From JADCCX01 sp031372765 (lineage in GTDB: Bacteria; Pseudomonadota; Alphaproteobacteria; Rhizobiales; Beijerinckiaceae): a DNA stretch of 10,136 bases. Every line of letters begins with the position of its first letter. The stretch's first letter is position 1. The stretch covers positions 1 through 10,136 of the forward strand of contig JANMLW010000254.1 in assembly GCA_031372765.1 (NCBI GenBank). Reading direction: 5' to 3'. The notes under the pieces are model-generated. The model saw only the letters and a list, made by a program, of their open reading frames with translations. It was not told where the DNA came from and made no database searches. The position numbers and the translations under genes were made by a program. Shown here in pieces: positions 1 through 5,802 of the stretch.

Positions 1-635
1 GTTTGTTTGGTTCCTTCCAGCGTCGTTGCATCAACAGACGCAACAAGGGTTTGGGGCATTCCCAGCATGGCGAAGACAACGGCAAGCACTATTGCGATCG
101 GAAGAAGGATGTAGAGCGTGGCCCGTGTCAGATCAGTCCAGAAATTGCCGATCTGCTTGATCTGCCGTCCGGAAATGCCCCGTGCGACAGCCGCCGCAAC
201 AGCCATTCCGCATGCTGCCGAAACGAAGTTCTGCGTGGTCAGGCCAACCATCTGGCTAAAATGCGAGAGCGTTGTTTCGCCTCCATAGCTTTGCCAGTTC
301 GTGTTGGTCACGAAAGACACAGCTGTGTTGAAGGCGAGGTGCGTTGATACGCCATCAAAGCCTTGCGGGTTCAATGGCATCAGGTTTTGGAAGCGCAGCA
401 TGAGGAACAACAGCAGGAGACCGGCTGCGTTGAACGCCAGCATTGAAAATGAGTATCGTAACCAGCTTTGTCCTGCATTATCCTGTACGCCAGCAGCACC
501 CAGAAGCGCGCGCTCAAGGGGTCGCAGGAGTTGTATTTCGCCCGTGAAGACACGTGCCATGTAAAGACCAATGGGAATGGCGGTGGCGACGAGAAGAGCC
601 GCATAGAGAGCGGCCTGGGTTAGATCAGCGGTCAT
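1..635 (-). CDS. kdpA: KdpA, potassium-binding channel subunit of the Kdp ATPase (N-terminal part; cut by window edge)
   Basis: KdpA is the membrane subunit that selects and conducts K+ in the KdpFABC high-affinity uptake pump of the inner membrane. The visible 211 residues start MTADLTQAAL and show the hydrophobic KdpA pattern. The most diagnostic stretch is the first selectivity-filter loop with NTNWQSYGGE at residues 111-120, followed by TTLSHFSQM and a TQNF segment, all close to the E. coli protein. The family is about 560 residues long, so more than half lies beyond position 1. The start at 635 is supported by GAAGG 9 nt upstream, and the start lies only 12 nt after the kdpF stop. kdpB and kdpC are expected beyond the left edge. 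Expression is normally controlled by KdpD/KdpE under K+ limitation; neither regulator gene is in view. Confidence 0.97.
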   Translation of the reverse strand, partial: MTADLTQAALYAALLVATAIPIGLYMARVFTGEIQLLRPLERALLGAAGVQDNAGQSWLRYSFSMLAFNAAGLLLLFLMLRFQNLMPLNPQGFDGVSTHLAFNTAVSFVTNTNWQSYGGETTLSHFSQMVGLTTQNFVSAACGMAVAAAVARGISGRQIKQIGNFWTDLTRATLYILLPIAIVLAVVFAMLGMPQTLVASVDATTLEGTKQ

Positions 636-647
636 GATAGCAAGCCT

Positions 648-737
648 TCAGAATCGCTCGGGGCGCAGAAGCGCCACTAGCAGATAGACAAAGATGATGG
701 CTGACAGGCCAAGCGCGAGCGTGGTTTCAAAGGTCAT
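648..737 (-). CDS. kdpF: KdpF, 29-residue membrane peptide of the Kdp K+ pump
   Basis: KdpF is a single-helix peptide that stabilises the KdpABC complex in the inner membrane and is encoded just before kdpA. The 29 codons read MTFETTLALGLSAIIFVYLL, then VALLRPERF, and a TGA stop. This is one hydrophobic transmembrane helix ending in the family's polar tail (compare the E. coli ending of ALINAEAF type). Length matches E. coli KdpF exactly, and the position immediately upstream of kdpA, same strand, settles the call. The upstream region has no strong Shine-Dalgarno sequence; the nearest G-rich stretch is CGGGTG about 5 nt before the start. The gene is short enough for automatic annotation to miss. 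Confidence 0.93.
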   Translation of the reverse strand: MTFETTLALGLSAIIFVYLLVALLRPERF

Positions 738-830
738 GATGACACCCGAAATCAGGCTGCATTCTGAGCAATGGGATGTGCCCAAGCAAAGCGGGTGGGC
801 TACAAAATGGATGGATTTTATTGCTCAACA
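738..830 (-). promoter_or_regulatory. kdp upstream/leader region with competing inverted repeats
   Basis: The stretch before kdpF contains a perfect 8-bp inverted repeat, TGAGCAAT (765-772) and ATTGCTCA (820-827). Nested inside it is a 5-bp pair, GCCCA (780-784) and TGGGC (796-800). A further 6-bp pair, CACCCG (743-748) and CGGGTG (792-797), overlaps the nested pair and would cover the only G-rich stretch near the kdpF start. The two folds cannot form together without a pseudoknot. The repeats are visible directly; that they act in mRNA or as a KdpE binding site is inference. No convincing -35/-10 pair could be chosen. Confidence 0.35.
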
Positions 831-901
831 CAGTTGGTTTCCTTTGCAGACGAAGCGAAGGAACTACGGCAAAACGGCGTAAAGCCGCTGTGTCGGAACG
901 T

Positions 902-970
902 CGTTACAGCGTAACGCGAGCGTAAATTCATGCGGCCTTGCCAGATGTTTATGGTATGACCATAGCCGCA
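902..970. repeat. Cluster of short inverted repeats upstream of kdp
   Basis: Two perfect 6-bp arms with 3-bp loops are present: CGTTAC-AGC-GTAACG (902-916) and TATGGT-ATG-ACCATA (950-964). The second is flanked by an outer pair, TGCGGC (931-936) and GCCGCA (965-970). The cluster lies between the end of the methionine-synthase-like gene and kdpF. It could be operator sites, a transcription end signal or a degraded palindromic element. No T-run follows on the minus strand, so a standard intrinsic terminator for the neighbouring gene is not supported. From 738 to 1034 I see no gene. Confidence 0.4.
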
Positions 971-1034
971 GGTGCATTTGTGGGTATTTTTGCGGTTTCT
1001 GTTTGCGGCATCCTTTCTGCCTGACAGTATATCC

Positions 1035-2159
1035 TTACCTCCTTGAGGCTATCTCCGCACCAGCCACAAGGCTGCGGAACTTCTCCCAGACGATATCAGG
1101 ATCAACCGTCCCATAGCCTGCGAAGGTGGAGAACCCGCAATCGGTTCCCGCTATCACGCGCTCATTGCCGACAATCCGCGTGAAGTTGGCAAGACGGTCA
1201 GCAACTACCTGGGGGTGCTCGACGAAATTGGTGGTTGAATCCAGACAGCCCGGAATCAGCACGAAGTCATCGGGAATTTTTACCTCGGTCCAGGCGCGCC
1301 ATTCATGGGCATGGCGCGGGTTGGACGCTTCGAACAGCAGGCCCCGCGGTTTGGCTTTCAGTATGGCGGGCAACACCTTGCCCAGCGCGATATCTCGGGT
1401 ATGCGGTCCTTCGTAGTTGCCCCAGCAGATATGCATGCGCACCCTGTCTCCTGGCACATTGCGCAAGGCATGGCTCAACACCGCGAGGTGGATTTCGGCC
1501 CGGCGGACAAAATCTGCCTCTTCCAGATCCCGGTACATCATGTGGCGCCCAAGACCGAGATCAGGGGCATCGATTTGCAGGATCAACCCGGCATTGACGA
1601 TGCCCTCATATTCAACGCGCATGCCTTCGGCGATGTCTGTCAGATAATCATCGATGTTGGCGTGATAGTCCGACGGCTGGAACAGCGCGATAACGCCGGG
1701 AGAAGCCGAGTTAAGGAAACCTTGGGTATAACCCGCCGCCTTCATGCCGTCCTTCATGGCCTTCAGGTCTTTCTCCAGCGGCGTCATGTCCTTTACCGTG
1801 ATGGGCCCGACACATTTGGGCCGCCTGTACTGCGGCGTGCCGCCCGCTTTGGCGAGCTTCTCCAGAAATCCGGGAAAGTCTGTCAGGTCCTGCGGGGCGC
1901 GCCTTGGGCTGTCCCCGTCAAACCCGGTCAGGCGATCCTTGATATAGGTGGCGTAACTGATCTTCGATGTCTCGCCATCGGAAGGGATATCGATGCCGAC
2001 ATCCCTCTGTTTTTGCAGGATGGCGGCCGTCGCATCATCCATCACTTTGTCGTAGGCTGGGCCGTCCAGCGCCATGCCCTTTTCGCGGGCAAACAACAGG
2101 TCAGCCACCATCTGGGAGCGAGGCAGGGAGCCGACATGGCTGGTGCGGATTTGGGTCAT
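1035..2159 (-). CDS. MetE C-terminal-domain-like methyltransferase (cobalamin-independent methionine synthase II family)
   Basis: This 374-residue protein corresponds to the catalytic C-terminal barrel of cobalamin-independent methionine synthase; full MetE is about 750 residues, so the N-terminal half is absent. It opens with the family signature TSHVGSLPR (residues 6-14) and has IDAPD at 196-200. The four expected zinc ligands are all present: H243 and C245 in MHICWGN, E277 in LLFEASNP and C341 in AGTDCGFS. The family binds zinc to activate a thiol for methyl or alkyl transfer; it also includes epoxyalkane:coenzyme M transferases, so the acceptor is not necessarily homocysteine. It is the last gene of the transporter operon, separated from the cupin gene by 174 bp holding a palindromic repeat. 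A weak GAGAG precedes the start. Removal of a methyl group from an imported substrate is my inference. A housekeeping role in methionine synthesis is less likely in this context. Confidence 0.85.
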   Translation of the reverse strand: MTQIRTSHVGSLPRSQMVADLLFAREKGMALDGPAYDKVMDDATAAILQKQRDVGIDIPSDGETSKISYATYIKDRLTGFDGDSPRRAPQDLTDFPGFLEKLAKAGGTPQYRRPKCVGPITVKDMTPLEKDLKAMKDGMKAAGYTQGFLNSASPGVIALFQPSDYHANIDDYLTDIAEGMRVEYEGIVNAGLILQIDAPDLGLGRHMMYRDLEEADFVRRAEIHLAVLSHALRNVPGDRVRMHICWGNYEGPHTRDIALGKVLPAILKAKPRGLLFEASNPRHAHEWRAWTEVKIPDDFVLIPGCLDSTTNFVEHPQVVADRLANFTRIVGNERVIAGTDCGFSTFAGYGTVDPDIVWEKFRSLVAGAEIASRR

Positions 2160-2200
2160 GGGATGCTCTCGATTATAGAAATGGATAATTGGGTAGGGCC

Positions 2201-2324
2201 TGATCCCTCCCTCTTGGGGAGGGTGGCACGCAATAGCGTGACGGGTGGGGCTACAACATCCGGCAAGAAAAAATCATAACCCCCACCGACGCTGCGCGCC
2301 ACCTCCCCCAAAAGGGGAGGATCA
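2201..2324. repeat. REP/BIME-like palindromic element between the cupin and methyltransferase genes
   Basis: The gap holds two GC-rich arms in inverted orientation, 2201-2250 and 2281-2324. The left arm contains CCCTCCC-TCTTG-GGGAGGG (2205-2223) and CACGC-AATA-GCGTG (2227-2240) and ends in GGGTGGGG. The right arm starts CCCCACC and ends in CCTCCCC-CAAAA-GGGGAGG (2302-2320). The ends TGATC and GATCA also match. This is the form of the short intergenic palindromes common in alphaproteobacteria. A partial relative of the right arm lies near 9978, which supports a dispersed repeat. Confidence 0.75.
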
Positions 2325-2333
2325 GAAAACACG

Positions 2334-3299
2334 TCAGAACTTCCAGGTCGGGCCAGCAGGATCATCGGTATTGCGCACCCGGAACAGGCTCGCTTCGCCG
2401 GTCATCGACGGTGCAAGACTATGCCTGAGGCCGGGTGGAACAGCACAGGTGTCACCCGGAGCCAGCGCAGTCTCGCCACCATCCCAGTTCAGTTTCCAGT
2501 GTCCGCGCATCACCATCAGGATCTCGTGGCGCTTGGTGCTGTAAGCCTCCTGGGGGATGGAGCCACGGGTCAGGAAATCCACCTCGAAGCCCGGCTTGTC
2601 CTTGATCAGCGCTGTCTTGCCAATCACCGCACAAGGGGCTTTGGCGGCAAGCGCCATCATGTCGTTGTAACGGCCGATGTAGCGCGGCACGACGTCCGAA
2701 ACCGGCACCTCCGGATAGATCTTCAATTCCTCTGCTTTCAGCAGTGGCATGGGCCTGATACCCTTGGGCAGTGCATGGCCTTTCTTGGAATCATACAGCT
2801 TGCCGTTGGACCCCAAAATAAGTCCGTGATCCCTGGCATCCTCGATGACCTGCGGTGCCCAGATGACGCCGCCACCGGCATCATCGCCGCCAAGGATGGC
2901 CATGATCATGCCGTAGTCCGTGCCGATATTCTCGAAGCCGCGGAACATGCCTGTGGGAATATCGATGATATCGCCTTCCTCCAGCGTCACCTCGCCTGCC
3001 TTGCCCCAGCGGCCCCAGAAGAACCGCCAGCGGCCCTTGAGTACGAAGAACACCTCCGCCGTGCGGTGAGAGTGGAGTGAATTCCGGCATTTGGGCGGCT
3101 GGCCCGCCGCGCCGATGTTGAAGCCCGGCGTCTCGCGCACATGGATATGCTGATCGGGGCTCTCCGATACGCCAGCACCAATGATGGTGAAATTCTCTTT
3201 CTGATCGGATCCGGGCGTATGGGCATCGATAAAGGCCGTCTTGCAGGGCTTCAGATCACCGTAGCGGACAATGCGGGCTTCCATCTGTTGGGGAGTCAT
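2334..3299 (-). CDS. Two-cupin-domain protein, probable metal-dependent enzyme of unknown substrate
   Basis: This 321-residue protein contains two cupin (beta-barrel) domains. The N-terminal domain has motif 1 as LHSHRTAEVFFVLKG (H76, H78, E82) and motif 2 as GDIIDIPTGMFRGFENIG (109-126), where the usual metal-binding histidine is replaced. The C-terminal domain has KRHEILMVMRG (256-266; H258, E259) and PGDTCAVPPGLRHS (281-294; H293). Each barrel therefore carries an incomplete textbook ligand set. Bicupins include dioxygenases, isomerases and sugar-acid enzymes; I cannot pick one. The start at 3299 has AAGGA about 9 nt upstream and lies 24 bp after the RraA-like gene, so the two are almost certainly co-transcribed. 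A structural or regulatory ligand-binding role is an alternative. Confidence 0.82.
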   Translation of the reverse strand: MTPQQMEARIVRYGDLKPCKTAFIDAHTPGSDQKENFTIIGAGVSESPDQHIHVRETPGFNIGAAGQPPKCRNSLHSHRTAEVFFVLKGRWRFFWGRWGKAGEVTLEEGDIIDIPTGMFRGFENIGTDYGMIMAILGGDDAGGGVIWAPQVIEDARDHGLILGSNGKLYDSKKGHALPKGIRPMPLLKAEELKIYPEVPVSDVVPRYIGRYNDMMALAAKAPCAVIGKTALIKDKPGFEVDFLTRGSIPQEAYSTKRHEILMVMRGHWKLNWDGGETALAPGDTCAVPPGLRHSLAPSMTGEASLFRVRNTDDPAGPTWKF

Positions 3300-3323
3300 C
3301 GGGTGATCCTTTTCACTTTGAAT

Positions 3324-4031
3324 TCAATGAATGTCATCGGCTTCGCCCCAGGCAGCGACAAGTTTGTCGACGCTGAAACCGGGAGCGCGGGCGGCTGTGA
3401 GAATGGGGGCCTCCTGCCGGTTGCAGACATCAATTGCCGCAGGCAGTTTTCTGGCCATGCCGGGTGGAATGATCACCGCCCCGTGCTTGTCCGCATGGAT
3501 GAGATCGCCCGGCTGCACGCGCATGCCCAGCACCGATACCGGCACATTGATGGCTGTAACATGCACATGTGCGTGGCTAGGACCTAGGCTGCCAGCCAGC
3601 AGTTGAAACCCCGGAGCCAGCATGTCGAGATCGCGGATTGAACCATTGGTCAGGCAACCGACTGCACCAAGCCCCTTGTGGATAGCGCTGTTGACCTCGC
3701 CCCAGAAAGCGCCAATGCCCGGTTTGTCGTCCGTGTCTTCCAGCACCGCTATCGTCGGGCCATCGTTGCCCTCGAACTGCCGATAGTAGGCGATCCGCAG
3801 GGCTTTTGCCACTTTTGACGGAAGCATCGAAGGGGTGGTTGCGCGTATGGTGGCCGTGCGTGCAAAGCCCAGAATGGGGGGAATGGCGGGAAATGCTGCT
3901 ACAACAGGACTGCGTGTGAAACCGTCTGAGGCGCGGCGCCCTTCTATGATTTCGAGGGCGTTGCAGATTGTCGGTGTATCGACTGATCGGAGCAGGGCAA
4001 TCAGTTTGGCTGTCAACTTTTCCTGTGTCAT
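3324..4031 (-). CDS. RraA-family protein, possible 4-hydroxy-4-methyl-2-oxoglutarate-type aldolase
   Basis: The 235-residue protein belongs to the RraA/HMG-aldolase fold family, whose enzymatic members split 4-hydroxy-2-oxo acids into pyruvate and a second carbonyl compound with a divalent metal; E. coli RraA itself is a non-catalytic RNase E inhibitor. Diagnostic segments are WGEVNSAIHKGLGAVGCLTNGSIRDLDML (from residue 110) and PGDLIHADKHGAVIIPP (174-190). R133 and D134 match the catalytic Arg-Asp pair, and E112 stands 21 residues before R133 where the motif is described as D-x20-R-D. An enzyme is thus more likely than an RNase E inhibitor. The start at 4031 makes an ATGA overlap with the permease stop and has GGAGG upstream; an in-frame ATG at 4139 would lie deep inside the permease gene and is rejected. 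In this operon an aldol cleavage releasing pyruvate fits, but the substrate is unknown. Confidence 0.85.
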   Translation of the reverse strand: MTQEKLTAKLIALLRSVDTPTICNALEIIEGRRASDGFTRSPVVAAFPAIPPILGFARTATIRATTPSMLPSKVAKALRIAYYRQFEGNDGPTIAVLEDTDDKPGIGAFWGEVNSAIHKGLGAVGCLTNGSIRDLDMLAPGFQLLAGSLGPSHAHVHVTAINVPVSVLGMRVQPGDLIHADKHGAVIIPPGMARKLPAAIDVCNRQEAPILTAARAPGFSVDKLVAAWGEADDIH

Positions 4032-4867
4032 TTTACGGCTCCTCCGGTGAGGCCCGCGACGAAATGTTTCTGGATGGCGATGGCAGCGACAAAAGCCGGG
4101 ATGACGATGAACACCCCTGCAGCCGCCATCAATTCCCACAGGTCGCCACGTTCCGTGCGGAAGTTCACCAATCCGACCTGAAGGGTCACGGCGTTTTCAC
4201 GGCTGAGGATCAGCGCGAAGATGAACTCGTTCCAGGCGAGGATGAAGCAGAACACCGAGGAGACGATGATGCCAGGCCAGGCCATCGGCACAATGACCAG
4301 ACGGATGATATCGAGCCGGGATGCCCCGTCGATCAATGCCGCTTCATCGCATTCCAGTGGCACCGCATCAAAGAAGCCCTTCAGCATCCAGACGGCAAAG
4401 GGCGTCACGATGGCCAGGTTGACGATGATGAGCCCAGTGCGGGTATCAAGCAGGCCAAGGTCCCGGAACATCAGATAAAACGGCAGGATGATGACAACCG
4501 CAGGCACGAACTGTGTGGAGAGAATGAGAAAGAACAGCCCGCGCTTGAACATGAACTCGAAGCGCGAAAAGGCATAGGCCGCCATCACCGAGGCCGGAAT
4601 GGCGATACCGACCGTGGTTATGGATATGATCAGGCTGTTGACGATGCGTCTGCCCATGTTCCACGGGGCCTCGAACACAGTGCCAAAATTCTCCACCGTA
4701 GGCGTGAAGAACAACGATAATGTGTAGACATCCCGCGGCAATTTGAACGCTGCAAGCACCATCCAGACGATAGGGAAAAGGATGACCCCCAGCGCAAACA
4801 GCAGGATGGCGGCAATGATTGCGGGCCAGAGAGGCGACGGCGTGGATGATGACAGCGACTGGCTCAT
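4028..4867 (-). CDS. Carbohydrate ABC transporter permease, MalG/UgpE-like (CUT1)
   Basis: This 279-residue inner-membrane protein is one half of the channel of a binding-protein-dependent importer. It shows an N-terminal helix near residues 14-40 and about five further hydrophobic segments. The EAA loop that docks on the ATPase runs EAALIDGASRLDIIRLVIVP (175-194), with E175, D180, G181 and P194 in place. The internal segment NSLIISITTVG and the tail with WNEF are typical of MalG-type permeases. The start at 4867 is chosen because it forms an ATGA overlap with the preceding permease and has GGAG about 10 nt upstream; a start at 4945 would add residues read from inside the neighbour gene. It ends in another ATGA overlap with the RraA-like gene. 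No ATPase gene lies nearby, so a shared one encoded elsewhere is presumably used. Confidence 0.93.
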   Translation of the reverse strand: MSQSLSSSTPSPLWPAIIAAILLFALGVILFPIVWMVLAAFKLPRDVYTLSLFFTPTVENFGTVFEAPWNMGRRIVNSLIISITTVGIAIPASVMAAYAFSRFEFMFKRGLFFLILSTQFVPAVVIILPFYLMFRDLGLLDTRTGLIIVNLAIVTPFAVWMLKGFFDAVPLECDEAALIDGASRLDIIRLVIVPMAWPGIIVSSVFCFILAWNEFIFALILSRENAVTLQVGLVNFRTERGDLWELMAAAGVFIVIPAFVAAIAIQKHFVAGLTGGAVK

Positions 4868-5748
4868 GCCGTTTTCTCCGGCAGGGGTAAAACAAGGCGG
4901 ATGTAGAAGAAGCCAACAATAACGAGCACAACAGTCAGCACCCACGCCAGCGCCGAGGCAAGGCCCATGTCGTAATGCACGAAGCCGACGGTATAGACAT
5001 AATGCGCAAAGGTCTGCGTGGTTATGCCCGGCCCCGCGCCCGTCAGTGTCACGGCCTGATCAAACATCTTGAGGGCAAACACCGTCTTGAGCACTGTGGC
5101 CACAGCCAGCACGCCCTTGAGCTGGGGGATGACGACAAACAGCAGCGTCTGCAATGGCGTTGCACCGTCGAGCAAGGCTGCTTCCTCTGTCTCGACCGGG
5201 ATCGCTGCAAGACCACCCAGAATCATCAGCGTCATGTAGGGAAACCAGTGCCAGACATCGGAAAAGACAAGTGCTGCCATGGCATAGCCAGGCGTTGCCA
5301 ACCACACCACATCAGCCAGTGGCGGCACAAGCCAGCCGATGCCTTTGGACAGCACACCGAATTCACCGTTGAACATGAAGCGGAATGACACGCCGATGAG
5401 CGCCGGACTCATGGCGAACGGCAGGATCAGCACAGCCTTGGTGATGCTTTGCAGCGCACCCGCCCTGCGCAGCAGCAAGGCCAACCCAAGGGCTGCCAGT
5501 ATGGTCAGGACAACATCCAGTGTCACGAATGTCACCGTGACTTTCAGGGCATTCCAGAATTCCGGTTCCTCGACAGCAAAGACGTAGTTATCAAAGCCAA
5601 CCCATTTTTCTGGCGCGGGCGAGCGCTTCAGGCGCCAGTCTCGAAAGCTGGTTGTCAAGGCTGACAGCAAGGGCCAGACCGTGGTTCCCACAACGATGAC
5701 CATCGCAGGCAGGATAAGCAGATAACGCGTGATGCGGTCGTTGTTCAT
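4864..5748 (-). CDS. Carbohydrate ABC transporter permease, MalF/UgpA-like (CUT1)
   Basis: This 294-residue inner-membrane protein is the first permease of the importer and the likely heterodimer partner of the next gene product. It begins MNNDRITRYLLILPAMVIVV with a first helix around residues 8-30. A periplasmic segment follows with the WVGFDNYVF pattern typical of UgpA/MalF-type permeases, and then several more helices. The EAA loop is at 189-208 (EAALLDGATPLQTLLFVVIP). The gene starts 54 bp after the binding-protein gene, across a stem-loop, and overlaps the second permease by 4 bp. Its Shine-Dalgarno is weak: a GAAGG lies 13 nt before the start. Permease type points to sugars, polyols or glycerol-3-phosphate-like solutes; the exact solute is not readable. 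Confidence 0.93.
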   Translation of the reverse strand: MNNDRITRYLLILPAMVIVVGTTVWPLLSALTTSFRDWRLKRSPAPEKWVGFDNYVFAVEEPEFWNALKVTVTFVTLDVVLTILAALGLALLLRRAGALQSITKAVLILPFAMSPALIGVSFRFMFNGEFGVLSKGIGWLVPPLADVVWLATPGYAMAALVFSDVWHWFPYMTLMILGGLAAIPVETEEAALLDGATPLQTLLFVVIPQLKGVLAVATVLKTVFALKMFDQAVTLTGAGPGITTQTFAHYVYTVGFVHYDMGLASALAWVLTVVLVIVGFFYIRLVLPLPEKTA

Positions 5749-5767
5749 GGTGATTGCACGGCCTTCA

Positions 5768-5790
5768 CCTTCTCCCGCAGAGGAAGAAGG
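5768..5790 (-). other. Intercistronic stem-loop just after the binding-protein gene
   Basis: CCTTCT (5768-5773) pairs with AGAAGG (5785-5790). Beyond one mismatch, CC (5775-5776) pairs with GG (5782-5783), leaving a 5-nt loop. It sits 12 nt downstream of the binding-protein stop. Such hairpins can protect the upstream mRNA and allow the binding protein to be made in excess of the permeases. It also resembles short dispersed palindromes of this group of bacteria. No T-run follows, so it is not a full intrinsic terminator. Confidence 0.45.
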
Positions 5791-5802
5791 ACAGCATCGC
5801 GG

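Noticed and set aside
1305..2279. Long plus-strand open frame of 324 codons opposite the methyltransferase gene
   Set aside because: It lies antisense to a gene with clear family motifs and zinc ligands; its own translation has no recognisable domain and is typical of a high-GC mirror frame.
2201..2324. Palindromic gap read as a plain intrinsic terminator
   Set aside because: Stems are GC-rich but no T-run follows on the minus strand, and a related copy elsewhere points to a dispersed repeat.
4032..4139. N-terminal extension of the RraA-like protein to an ATG at 4139
   Set aside because: The added residues are read out of frame from the permease gene; the ATGA overlap and GGAGG favour 4031.
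3968..4720. Plus-strand open frame of 250 codons rich in D, H, R and Q
   Set aside because: It is the reverse of the MalG-like permease gene; composition is that of a complement of hydrophobic codons, and no motif is visible.
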